Part shown: positions 43,939-55,396 of the stretch, piece after piece | Numbering within the stretch: position 1 is the stretch's first letter | Layout: every line of letters begins with the position of its first letter | Assembly: GCA_025449115.1 (NCBI GenBank) | Contig: JAHLKC010000039.1 | Coordinates: 62,001 to 126,000, forward strand | Reading direction: 5' to 3' | Length of the DNA: 64,000 nucleotides | Source: Chytridium lagenaria | Lineage: Eukaryota > Chytridiomycota > Chytridiomycetes > Chytridiales > Chytridiaceae | The notes under the pieces: generated by a model | Database searches by the model: none | Told to the model about the DNA's origin: nothing | What the model saw: the letters and a program-made list of their open reading frames with translations, nothing else | Translations under genes and position numbers: made by a program

Positions 43939-46183
43939 TTAATCACTGTTACTACCTGAGTCTGAATCCGACCCAGAAGAACTGGAACTATCACTGCTCG
44001 AGGAGCCATTTCCAGACTTCTTCATTACTGGGGCTAATACAGGCAATTTAGACAATAGAAATAAACATCAACTTACGATGCTTTTCCTTCGGTTTGGCGG
44101 GGGCGGCTTAACTTCAGGCTTCTTTGGCGCTGCTGTCTTTTGCCGCTTTGGAGGGGGTTTCTTGGTCGAATTTCTGACGAATTTATACAATTTATACAGT
44201 GTTGTCTTGTCGAGGGAGTCGATATCAAGTTCGATTTCATCTTGTCCACCGTGCTACAATAATTAGATCATAAACAAAGTCCTGCCTACAGTATCTAAGT
44301 TCGGGACACCTTTCCGAATAATGTCATAGACCGTTTCCAGCTTATCAGGACTCAAATCATTGATCTTCTCGCTAAGTTCCTGCTTCTGCTCATATGTAAC
44401 ATCTTTCACAGTATCTTCATCACTAGAGGCTTTTCGCTTGTTGCCGTTGCTAGTGGATGACTTCTTAGGCTTTGAAGGCTTGTGTGTTGACTGAGACGAT
44501 TCCTTTGATTTGGCTTTTGGCTTTGTGATTCCCGATAGCAATGCATGGCTCTTCGACCGGCTCTTGTCCTTATCCTTCTTCTTCCCCTTCTTTTGAGTCA
44601 GAACGTGCATAATCTTCAGTAAATTCTCATGCAAATGAGAGACTATGCCTATTGTTAACATCAAATAATTACTCCAAGCAACTTCACCTTCGTCCTCAGA
44701 AGAGCTGGAATCTTCCTCTTGCTTAGGGAGTTTCTCCTGAAACGATTTGTGTTTTGGGGGGAGCGGCGCAGATTGCACCGGTCGATCTTTTAAGGCCTTC
44801 CACTTGGAGTCGAACAGGACTTCCAACTTCCGACCCATTTCGAAAACTTCTGTACCAGGCTGATTAAAAAGCCGACAGTTACCAAACATGAGGCGAACAT
44901 CCGCTTCACATTCCGCAACAGTAGAGTAATGGCCATTATCCAGCCTCTTTGAAATTGTACCGAGATCCATCGGATTCTTCACAATAAGAGGGTATGTTGG
45001 TATTTGCAGCTTCTCGTGGTCTACTGGCACCAGAAACGGCAAGTTAATTGCGATGTACTTGCGCTTCATGATCTCTTTGATAATGTTGTTCGCTATTTTC
45101 AGTTCTGGAGCAATCTTTTTCGATGAGGATTTCTTTCCAGGGATGATTTGCGGAATATCACGTGCGGGTATCTGAGTTTCGCGCTTCGGTCTTGAAATTT
45201 CTGATTGCGAGTGTGTTGGTGTCTTTTATAAATGGATCGAGACGACGGGTGAGAAAATGTTAAAATATTCAATGCACTTTTAAAGAGTTAGCAAACCTTT
45301 GGTTTTCTCAGAAGACCTGATAGATCCGTGACCTACAAGGTAGAATTAGCCGGACATTGAAGAAAGTAAGTTATACCGTTGTTGGAAGACCTGCTAATTT
45401 TTCAGTAAAGTACTTTTGCAGATTCTGTGCCATTTTACTAACAACGGCTTCCGTTCCATTAAATAAGTAGCAATTGTTGAACATCGTATCCAGATCGTGC
45501 TTAAAGCCGGCAAAGTTGACATAAAGGTTCTTATCGAGTTTCGACTGGATGGTCGAAATATCCATGGGGTGTTTGACGACACTAAAATAGGTCGGAATCT
45601 TAAGCTTCTCAGGATCTACAGGCACCAAAAAGGGAGGCACATCCTTTAATCTCTTTGAACTCTTTAGAATCTTGTTGCAGTATTTCAACTGTATCCGATC
45701 CAATTCAGTCTGCTCGCTTAAAGTAGCCGAACCATTCGCATTCGACGTCTAAAATAAATAAATGAGAAAATTATTGCAACAATACATACAGCATTATCGG
45801 GCCTCTGTCATTGCTACTGCTTTCGCCGACAGATACGGGAACTGGCTCCGAGTCCGGAACTGCAGTGATATCGCGGCCTTGTACAGCAGGCTCCTCTGAA
45901 AGGGAGGAGCCATTATCAGCGGCAGGCATGGGAAGAGCTTCCCGTTTTGCAGGTGATTCCGCAAACCCTTGTCCGGGAGAAGCCGTGGAGTCAGGATGCT
46001 GCTGGTCAGGCATGTTTCTGAACGCTGCTGGTTCTGAGACGTCCTCCATTTCGACATCCCTAGATGTGGCAAATTCCTCACCATCTACCGTAGGTCTGCT
46101 ACTCATACAAATAGATGTCAATGGCCATCCTTTGCAAGAGAATTCGAGCCTCACTTGAGTTCCTCCTCATTGCTATGCTCCAT
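43939..46183 (-). CDS. BET-family double bromodomain protein (Bdf1/BRD-like)
   Basis: Acetyl-histone reader of chromatin. It starts MEHSNEEEL at 46,183, with a short intron before RPTVDGEEFATSRDVEMED. Bromodomain 1 (about 45,690-45,380): LKDVPPFLVPVDPEKLKIPT, YFSVVKHPMDISTIQSKLD and MFNNCYLFNG. Bromodomain 2 (about 45,070-44,780): LPFLVPVDHEKLQIPTYPLI, NPMDLGTISKRLDNGHYST, FGNCRLFNQPG. A Lys-rich region follows, then an ET domain (VTYEQKQELSEKINDLSPDK, then DEIELDIDSLDKTTLYKLYK). The acidic Ser tail (SSSSGSDSDSGSNSD) ends at 43,939. Domain order and spacing are classical. Both bromodomain Asn residues (NNCYLFN, GNCRLFN) are present. Confidence 0.93.
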
Positions 46184-46387
46184 TTCGTTTTTTTCCTGAG
46201 ATGAAAATTTTCAGTCTGAACGGACGAAAAGAAGTTGGCGAGCCTTCCTGCAACATCGATTCTGAGTAGAGTCGAGTAGCAAGCAAGCATCTGGAGGTCT
46301 TGATTGGGGGGATTCAAATTATCAGAAACACACTGGATTCAGCATTCTGTGCATGACTTTGGGAACTGATTATATCAAATATACATT

Positions 46388-48661
46388 TTACTTAAAAGAT
46401 ATCTTGCTGAATATGGTTGTTGGTGTTTCCTTCCCTGTCGACTTTTCCCTCTCTTCTAGGACTCTTTCCTTGCACTGCTCCATGATCTCTTTAATCTGAC
46501 TGCGATCCAAATCATCTCTTTTGGTCAGCAGCTCCTCAATGAACGATAGAGGTACGTCCGGGTAGGCCTTCCACAAGGAGTAGAAGTCGAGGAAGATCAT
46601 CCGTGAGTTGGATTCTATAAAGTTAATGATCTTTTCCATGACTTCAAAGGCGACTTTGACTCGTTTTGCGGTTCTAAAGCGGGAGAAAAATTCTAAGGCC
46701 ATCTCAAGATCAGCCTTCATTTTCTCCACCGCTCCAGGCATTCTTAACTTGGCACCCTGTTTCTCAGTGCCTCAACGTACACTACAATGAAGCGATCTTG
46801 AAGGTCAGAGGTGAACTTGCTAAACAGGTATTCTTGCATGTGTTCCTGGAAGTCCGTGCAGTAATCTTCAAACGTTCCCACCACAAGGCGCATGAGATCT
46901 TGCTCATACCATTCGCTGCAGTAGAAGCGGCTGGTGGCAGGTAAAATATCTTTGATCGATATTTCTATAAGAATGCCGTAGCATCTTCTAGCCAGTTTCA
47001 TAAATCCATCAAGTAAAGACTTCACCTTCAAAGAAGCTTGCGCTTTAAAGGGGTCGTCTACAAGGCTATCAATACGTTTGATGATGACTTCAGAGAATTC
47101 TGCCCCCTCAAACTATCGTTAGCTAGTGCAACGATATATTCCGGGAGTCCCTCTGCAATGTCTTTATCCTTGTCGAAAAACCTTTGATTTTCCTTCTCAA
47201 GCACCTTGGACCATGCTTTTTTGAAATTCTTCAATAGCGTTGCAGCACTCTGCAATAACATCGTAAATTAAGGGGCCACGACTAGATTGAGAGACCACGT
47301 CTACTTGCTGGTTGAACATTTGGAACACAATCACAGAACCGCTTAGGAGGTAAATGCCATTACTATCCGAATCTGGCGGCGCCGTCCTCTCTACAAAATC
47401 ACGAGTCTCGCTGTTCAGAAGATTGTTGAGCCACTCGCTTAGCTTTTGCCGAACCAATTTGATGTACTCTAATATAAGCTCCTCTTCTCTGTCGTCCAAA
47501 AGGCGGGGCTCTAATAGCTCTTCTCCAACACCAAGCCTTCCGTTCATACTGAAGTAGTAATCTCTCACCCACTTGAGCAAGAGCAAGATTGCCCCTGTTC
47601 CATGGGACGAGATATTATCATATTCACCATGTCATATATAGACCGATGGTATTCTAACACAAAAAATTGAAAGATATTGTACTTTCGAGGAAATCGTGGC
47701 TCCAGCTCGTCGTTGATGAGAATAAGATCATCAATTATAAGCTCCGCTGTTTGAAGCAGTTTTGGTAGATCACCTGAATTGTTCTCATACATCAACTTGA
47801 CTTGCTTCCCGATGGCTTCACGAAGCACATCAAAAAACTTTATCCGATAGCCCTTCACGACACGGGCGTCGTCACCTTCATTTACAACCTCCTCCAGATT
47901 TTCTGCTTCCACCAACGAAGCATACTCATCGGCTTGTTCTTGGTTTCAATAATTTTAACGAGCCTGATAACGGCACCAGTATTGCCGCTTTTGACGAGGT
48001 CCATGGTCCTGCCACCGACCAGCCAAAGATAGGCCTCAAATGCTTCCGAAAGATATCAATGCGTTCAAAATAATGACGTAGTGTGTCCAGCACATCTTCC
48101 GTCGATGATCTTGACTTTCGTAATGTGTTGTCCCGAAAAGCCTCCAACATTTGTAATTGGTAGTGGACGAACAACAAGTTTTCCCAGCAGATGTCGATTT
48201 GTTGAATCATCACGCAATATCTTTTGCACGCGCGAGATATTTGCGTATTAAGCTTTTGGAATTGCTCAACCAACAGCTTTGTAGCTACAAAGTTTTGATG
48301 CGTTCTAGAGATCTAAACAACTTGTCAGCCCTACTACATACATTACATGAACGACCTTCTTAATCCTTTGGTAAGTTGTTGATGTTGTTTTTGGAGGTTG
48401 ACACCATAAGTTATCTATCAGAGACAGATTCTTCTGTATGTGAGACGTCTCCTGGTCGGAAAACTGAAGGATGTCCATCCCATGTTGGATCTCCTCTAGC
48501 TGAGTTTCGACAGCAGTTCTTAGCTGTGCATCGATGGAGGCTCGCTCCGATGAGAGTTTCTTCCGGACGAGCGCTAGCTTGTTGACTAAATCATCTGGAT
48601 GCTTCAAGATCTCTTGTATCCGAAAGACAGCAGCTTCTCTGGCCTCTGTTTCGAAATTCAT
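46388..48661 (-). CDS. SEC6: Exocyst subunit Sec6 (EXOC3)
   Basis: Tethers secretory vesicles to the plasma membrane. The start at 48,661 reads MNFETEAREAAVFRIQEIL, KHPDDLVNKLALVRKKL and VETQLEEIQHGMDILQFSDQ, the Sec6 N-terminal coiled coil. It continues VEQFQKLNTQISRACK, VLDTLRHYFERIDIF, TMDLVKSGNTGAVIRLVKII, LEEVVNEGDDARVVKGYRIK and LLKWVRDYYFSMN. The end is WYEQDLMRLVVGTFEDYCTD, MPGAVEKMKADLEMALEFF and FLDFYSLWKAYPDVPLSFIE. It stops at 46,388. At least three one-base breaks occur, two in homopolymers (A6 at about 47,217-47,222, C5 at 47,103-47,107). In an essential gene this argues for assembly error. It is head to head with MMAA, 36 bp apart. Confidence 0.92.
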
Positions 48662-48697
48662 TTCAGCTTTCGTGACAATTCTGTTAGAAGCATAGTC
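48662..48697. promoter_or_regulatory. 36-bp divergent start gap SEC6/MMAA
   Basis: The start codons of two divergent genes lie 36 bp apart, leaving no room for separate promoters outside the transcribed regions. Confidence 0.55.
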
Positions 48698-50153
48698 ATG
48701 CTCAGGTCATTCAGAGTCACTACTTTCCGAACATCGGCAGGAGTGCGATGCATCAACGTGTCGACTCTATTTTCAAAGCTAGTAGCGGGGGATAGGGGAT
48801 CATTGGCTAAAGCGATTACTTTGGTGGAATCAACGCGGAGGGATCATAGGAAGGGGCTCAAGAACTTTTGGACCTTTCGCTGGAACATAGCCGACAAAAG
48901 AAAAAGGGCAGTAATGTATGGGGTGCAAGTGCTTCGTTCCGCATCGGTCTATCAGGTATGCTAATTTATACATCGATATGTCACTCATCCCTCACAATAG
49001 GTGCTCCTGGAGTTGGAAAGTCTTCTTTTATTGAATCATTCGGAACATTTTTAGTAGACAAAGGTCACAAAGTAGCTGTTTTGGTATGGAAGCCTTATTT
49101 GTTTGAAATTACATACTCTTTCTCATATGGATATGCTGCGGTTGTTATAAATAGGCAGTTGATCCATTTCCACAAGAACTGGTGGCTCAATCCTAGGTAA
49201 GCTAACGCGATCCATAAGTCGTTAATGTCATTAGGCGATAAAACCCGCATGTCAGTTCTTTCTAGGATGGATAATGCTTACATTAGGCCATCTCCAAGTA
49301 AATGCACGTTAGGGTATAGATAAAGACTTATTTTTTGTACTGATATCTGTAAGGTGGAGTCGCTCGAAACACAAATGACGTTATCGTTCTTTGCGAAGGT
49401 AAGTTTTCATTTAATTTCTATTATCAGAATATTGAATTCCTACAGCAGCTGGCTATGACGTAGTTTTGGTCGAAACTGTTGGGGTTGGACAGTCCGAAGT
49501 CATGTACGAAACCAAAGCATTGTTTTTGTCATGATGTTTAAGGCTCACTGGCTGTATTACTTCAGGGTAGCTGATATGGTTTGACATGTTTGTACTTCTT
49601 GTGGCTCCTGGCGCCGGTGATGAGGCTACAGGTATTAAAACTTCAAAATTTGTAAATTATAACAATAGTAGGGAATTAAGAAAGGAATTGTCGAGCTGTC
49701 GGATATTATATTAGTGAATAAATCAGATGGAGTGTTGGAAGGGCCGGCTCGAATCGCGCAGGTTTTACTTTAGTCATTTTTAACAATACTAACAATTGAA
49801 GATGGAATACATCAGCGCTTTGAAATTTTGTTCGAAGTACATTAAAAAACTGGACTCCACAATTTTGAGGATATCTTCATCAGAAAAAATTGGCCTTGAT
49901 GATGCATGGGAATCTATGACCCGTTACTATCAAACACTGCAGGATAACAATGAACTTGAGGAGAAACGCGGAATTCAGCGACAAAAATGGGTTTGGAATA
50001 TCGTTTCGCGAAGAACTACTCAGGCAGTTGAGAGAGAGCGAAGGCGTGCGTGAAGCAATTCCAAAAATCGAAGCAGATGTGCGCAAAGGTGTCGTGACAT
50101 CTGGCCAAGGAGCTGAAACTCTACTCTCCATCTTTAAATCTCATTATCATTGA
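48698..50153 (+). CDS. MMAA: MMAA/ArgK-type GTPase, chaperone of methylmalonyl-CoA mutase
   Basis: G3E-type P-loop GTPase that loads and protects adenosylcobalamin on methylmalonyl-CoA mutase in mitochondria. The start at 48,698 gives an Arg/Ser-rich presequence ([17 protein letters not shown]), then [20 protein letters not shown] and [12 protein letters not shown]. The Walker A is [15 protein letters not shown], followed by [49 protein letters not shown] (switch), [24 protein letters not shown] (G4 NKxD) and a helical end with [19 protein letters not shown]. It stops at 50,151. Four single-base breaks were found (G4 at 48,853-48,856, TTT near 49,165, TTT near 49,579, GG near 49,622). All are repairable and all motifs are intact, so I favour indel errors. 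Family presence implies vitamin B12 use. Confidence 0.85.
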
Positions 50154-50285
50154 ATCAAAGTCAATACCCTGTCATCTCACCAGCAAAAAAGCCTTCTAAC
50201 CTGTCCTCTTGTATCAAAAAACAAGTTCAGTTTCTAAGACTACCAATGAAAGCCTAAACACTTAATGTCTATTGTAACACGTTAA

Positions 50286-53200
50286 ATGCCCTTTCGTATT
50301 GTCCGAGTGTGCGAACTCAACACACTGTTCCTTCCAGACGATGGCACCACCCCGCTTCTAATAGGCCAACTCTCATACTCAAAGGATGGATCATGTTGGT
50401 GGTCATTTCATGACACGTAAGCTTAGTCATGTAACAAAGTCTGATCCAACGCAGAACGGTAAGGTTTCAGCCGAGCTGGCTAAGCCATCTAAAATACCAT
50501 CGGATGCCCTGGTGTGCTTGTTCAAATGGACTTATTGTACATGCAAGAACATGGCAAGTAGTGAAGATGTAGCATTCTAGAAGTGTCGGGCTACTGGATC
50601 GTACCGCAATGCCACTTTTTGCGAACATCAAGCTTTACGAATTCGATGAAGAGGATTGCGACCTCTTTTATGAGTTTGCCCATGGCGCCATGCCCATGAG
50701 TGATCTAGAAGCCGAGATCATCAGTCTGAATGAGAATGAATATCTCGGTTTCACTGGCTTTTCAGAGGATTTAAGAAAAGCAGGCGGATATCTCTCTACG
50801 GTGAGGTCAGAGAAAAGTCTGCCTTCATGAGAAATCTGAAAACTGGAATGGGGTACTTTATTGTCGGTCTAAGACTTGTAACATCGTTGACGATCACATC
50901 AGATTGTACCGTAAATGTTGTCTTTGAAGATAGTTTGCAGGACGCCGGGATCTTAGTCCAGTATCACGAGCTTGGTATCGGCTCCGTGTGCTGGCTAAGC
51001 GACTTAACGCCGCAGCAAGTACGTGAAAGAGGATCAAAGTTCTTAAAGTTTTGCTCGGACTCAAACTTTACCGTCTCCACCCTAATGCTGCCTTTTCACC
51101 CGTTCTGAACGACTTCCTTGCCAAAAACTCGATTATGGCCCCGCCATCGGAAAAGTGGGAAAACGGGCCTGTCATCTCATATTCTGGTGAGATAACGGAT
51201 GTCGTCGACCCTATTTTGGGCTGTTACGTCTTGGACAAGAAATTTGATCTGTACCTGACGTTCCATCCCTTGGTATATAAGGGGCAAGGTTTGAGAGCTG
51301 GAACCGCAGTGGAACTAATTAATCTGCACGTTATGGCTGCTAACATCAAAGGGGGTGGATTTCGAGGGTTAGGTAACAATGTTGCTTTAGTGGCTTGTCC
51401 CATGAGCACAGTTGTTATTACAGAGTTTCCGTTGAAGGCAAACCTTGGAACACTAATGGATTGGAACACCCAACACAATGCTCTTCAGAAACTGAAGGGT
51501 ATGAGTGTCCCAGATATTTTCTTCCTTAATGTACTTAAAAGGAATGTTGAATATCTCGCTAAAGATCTTCCTGAAGAGGATTTGTGGAAAGAGCATGCTC
51601 TTGACATGGCAAAGACGATATTGTTTCACATTGGCTTCAAGCCTTTGACATCTAACCCTCACAAGCTTTCCTCCCTACTTTCGCATGAATATATTTGCCA
51701 CGCGTCGTCTCTCCGATATAAGTCTCCCAAGTTCTTCACTATTCGAGAAATTGTGGACTCCGAGGTGATCCGTAGCCATACATCTATCACCAATCCATCT
51801 CGGTCTGGCTCAGACCACCGCTCTATTCGCATCTCCGGTGAGGACCTAGGTCTTGGAGAACTATTACTTCTAGCGTACCTTGAGTGCGATAGTGACGGAA
51901 ACGTGTGGATCAAGGATTCAACGGGCTGGCTCCGGGTGCAATGCCCTCTTCATTTCTTTTCACCGTTAGATGCAAAAGAGCGTCGATTTCCTCTTTTAGT
52001 ATCCACGTTCGTAGTGGTGGTGGAGGTCTTTGGACAAAGCAATTCAAGCTTGCATATTCCTCACAAAGTATATGTTCAAATTTGTGATGCGCTTCCTTTA
52101 CTTCGCAACTATCACAAGCCAGAGCATAAATTGGACGTTCCTGTTGCTCAAAACGTTGCAACGGTGGATAATCTTTATGTTTTGATTCAACACATCACCC
52201 CTGTACACTTGAGGTTCCATTCTGGAGGTTCTGCCATGGGGACCCGCACGGCTCATATATACTTCAGATTTTCGCCCGCCTCTCAAGCCAACAGCGATCA
52301 GCATAAAGTAGAAACTTCGAGATGTTCGTATGGCGTTGCAGAAATTCAGCAACCCTTTCTGCATCTACTTCAATTTTTGGAAGTTGGCGTTGTGTATCGC
52401 ATGGATAGTTTGAAGAGAACTTTCTCGGAAGAGGACAAAAGTGAGGGACCATTCTTCTTCTTAGTAAATGTAAATACAGTTATCTCGAAGGTAATTTGAG
52501 CCCTATTTGTTTGCAAGGACTTAGTTTTTTCAGGTGGCACATGAAGATAATACTTCATTGCTCTTTACCGATGAACAGATGATTTTCCTCAATGTTCAGG
52601 ATATATTCCGCTCTTTCGAAAATATTGAGCAGATAATTGATCTTGAGGGATTGGTTTTGGCCAAATATTTACGGGCAGCTGATCATGAAGTTTATCTGCC
52701 CTCAGACATTGATCCCTTAAGTCTTTTTGCCGACGGAAATATTGGGTACGGAAGACCAGATAGGCTACTCGTAATTCGATTGTGTGATGCTAAGTTGTCT
52801 GATCACGATACCAATGTTGAAGTGGTTTTGGATGGCCGATTATCGACGTTTTTCCTTGGCATCATACTCGGCGCCGTCGTTAGATTCTGCCGGCTCAGCA
52901 TTCGCAAATCCAAAAAGGGCACATATTTTGTCAAGGTCTTCCTGAGAGCTCGGCGAGCATTTATGAGGCATCACGAAGCTTGCCTTTCGAGCGGAAAGAA
53001 GTCCTCTCTCGAGAATGGATGAAAAAACCCCGAACGTACCTAAAGGATGTTTTTCTCCTTCGCGATGCAAAAAGTATGCAGCCGTGCCTTATTCAAGCAT
53101 ACGTGAGCCAGGTCTTGAATGTGTCACTGGAGGTATTCTGCGGCGAATGTTTACAAACAATCACTGGACTTGGTGATTGCAAAAGCTGTCTGAAACCCAT

Positions 53201-53765
53201 CGTTAACTCTAGTCAAATCAGAGGTTCTGCTACATTGTTCATCAATGACGGTACGATGGAGGCTCAATTGTTTTGTGAAAGTTTTGAACCGATCTTGGAA
53301 CTTCTTGCAGAAGACTCCCGAAGCCGGTCAACAGTTCAAGCTCATATATTACAAAAAAAAGAATTGAGATATGAAAATGACCTGTTTGGCCAAAACGGCA
53401 GTTTTGGGATTTCCGTCGGTGGTGAGAATGAATTTATCACAGTCATCGAAAAGGCCGATTTCTTTAGAAAACTCATTCACAATCAAGCTGAAAATCGCCT
53501 CTTTTGGTTTGACTGCCTTCCCTCCTTCAACAACCTGGATTATCGGTTTGAATCCATTTCCCGGGAAGGCTCAAAAGCGAGTTGGGACATATCCAATGCC
53601 ATCTCCCCAGATGACATCCGACTGAGATCAATCCGTATAAGCGAAACGTCAATTTTACCAACTGGGTGCCTTCCAAGACTTCAGCTTCAGGGCTATCGGG
53701 CTGCAAGAGTTGATCCTCGCCAAGAAGCTCAAAGCATTTTGTCATCCTATGCACTCCCTCCCTGA
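50286..53765 (+). CDS. CTC1-like telomere OB-fold protein
   Basis: A probable large subunit of the CST (CTC1-STN1-TEN1) complex, which binds single-stranded telomeric DNA and recruits DNA polymerase alpha-primase. The N terminus reads MPFRIVRVCELNTLFLPDDG, PLLIGQLSYSKDGSCWWSFH. A long OB-fold region follows: GEITDVVDPILGCYVLDKKF, LYLTFHPLVYKGQGLRAGTA, VELINLHVMAANIKGGGFRG. The C terminus has a zinc ribbon, CGECLQTITGLGDCKSCLKP, set in an OB-like strand pattern (GSATLFINDGTMEAQLFCES), as in RPA70/CTC1 C domains. An intron lies at about 52,497-52,532. It stops at 53,763. Several frame breaks (near 50,800, 51,045 and 52,970) are probably indels. RPA70-like or another OB protein is the alternative. 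Confidence 0.6.
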
Positions 53766-55362
53766 GCGGTTTCCGTGGTTTCATCCACAGAAACAGGAAT
53801 AAACACGTCGTCCCCATCCAAGTCGGACATCTCATCGATGTTAATGTCGTCCGCGCTACATGGCGCTGTTGATTGTAAATAAATGGATCCTTTTGCATTC
53901 TCTTCGATCTTTTTTAATCAAGTTAAAAAGAGACGGCTTTATAAGACCCACGTAATCAAACTCGTACTCCTTTTCCTCATATTCCACATTTTCTTCTAGT
54001 TCTTTAAAATCTATATTCACTTAGTGTTGCCAACAATTTAATCTTACCAGGGGCAAATGCCGACCAATTTTCTTCAACTGAATCAGACCAAATGTTAATA
54101 ACTCCAAAAGAAGATACAGATGCGAGCGAGGACTTTTTTGGATGCCACTATTGCCATCGTTAAACAAAGTCACCATCATTCTGCATACCGCTATATCAAC
54201 AAGACCTTGACGAGGTCCTTCTAAAATCTTCATTAAGCTTCCTGTTTCCTTATCCCAAATGTATATTTTATGTTCATGCTTAGAACCAGAACCTAAGAGA
54301 ATTTAAAAAGTTTGCAAGATGACGAGATTACCCCCAACAATTAATTTGCCATTATGATTAAAAGTGCAATCCGCCCAGCGGTTTTGGTCCACAGAGTCCA
54401 AAAACTTCATCAAAGGCTCTAGAAAAAAGCCCCCGTCTCCGTCTTCAAGTATGCTATACAGTCTTAAAATTTTGTCCGAACTATTCACCAATAACTCTCT
54501 GGCGTAACTTTAGTTTTGAAAAAGGGAAATATATACCTCCCATTTAAGTTGGTGTGAATGGATTTGATGGTCGTTCCGGCATTTACTCGTAAAGAGAATA
54601 GCCTCTGATATTAATATTTTAAATATACACAATTGTTAACATTTTAAACGCATATCAGTGTGCTCACTTTCAGGGTTACCGTTTCGTACACAATAACCAT
54701 TCCGCGGTTGTTGCCAAGAATTAATCGGTCGCCGTTGTGGGTAAAAGCAATAGAGTGAACCTGTGGGAATTCTTTTCTCCTAGAAATCAGTGACTCGTTT
54801 TATCTTGAAGTCTTACTCGTCTGATACATCTTCGACACCCTCGATCGGCATTTTGGTGACAGATATAGAAGAATTTAGGTCTCCCATATCTTCTATTCGG
54901 CAAAGCAGCGCATGCTCAAACTGAGGACATAGGACGGAGATAGACCTGTAATGGATGAATAATAGAACATTTATTTTGTATTTACCAATCCAAAGGATGA
55001 ATAGCACTCGCTGCAACAGGGGAAAAGAATCTGAAAGTATGGACGCGGCTTCCGGATTGAAGGTCCCAAATTATAGAATTCCAATCGTTAGAGGATGAAA
55101 GCAAATAGCGCCCATTCCGAGTCCAGCTTTGCAGTTTAGAAACATCTGATAATTACTCGCAAAACCTCAAGGATGTAATGGGTGCAACATGTCCAAGCAG
55201 TTCCAAGCTTATGTCCTTCGTCACCATGTCCCATACTAAAATCCTCCCATCTAAGCATCCCGAGGCGAGTAAGTTTCCGCGCGAGTTGAACGTGCAGCTT
55301 GAGATGTTGCCATTCTCTTCGACGAAGCGATGCTGGATTCCTTCAGGAATTGGCTTCGTCAT
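53747..55362 (-). CDS. SWD1: Swd1/RBBP5-type WD40 subunit of COMPASS
   Basis: Scaffold of the Set1/MLL histone H3K4 methyltransferase complex. The start at 55,362 ([19 protein letters not shown]) leads to [27 protein letters not shown] and [13 protein letters not shown] blades continue through 54,900-54,300 with [37 protein letters not shown] and [20 protein letters not shown], which is the RBBP5 hinge that binds ASH2L/nucleosome. An acidic tail ([19 protein letters not shown]) ends at 53,747. A start further upstream (55,434) would overlap VIP1 and is less likely. The 3' end overlaps the convergent CTC1-like stop by 19 bp. Confidence 0.88.
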
Positions 55363-55396
55363 TTTTGCAAGGATTTTAATATATATTTTCGTCAAA
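55363..55396. promoter_or_regulatory. 34-bp divergent start gap SWD1/VIP1
   Basis: The ATG of SWD1 (minus, 55,362) and the ATG of VIP1 (plus, 55,397) are 34 bp apart. Core promoters must extend into the transcribed parts. Confidence 0.5.

Noticed and set aside
48698..50153. MMAA as a pseudogene because of four frame breaks
   Set aside because: All G-motifs are intact and neighbouring essential genes such as SEC6 show the same kind of one-base breaks, mostly in homopolymers. Assembly error is the simpler reading.
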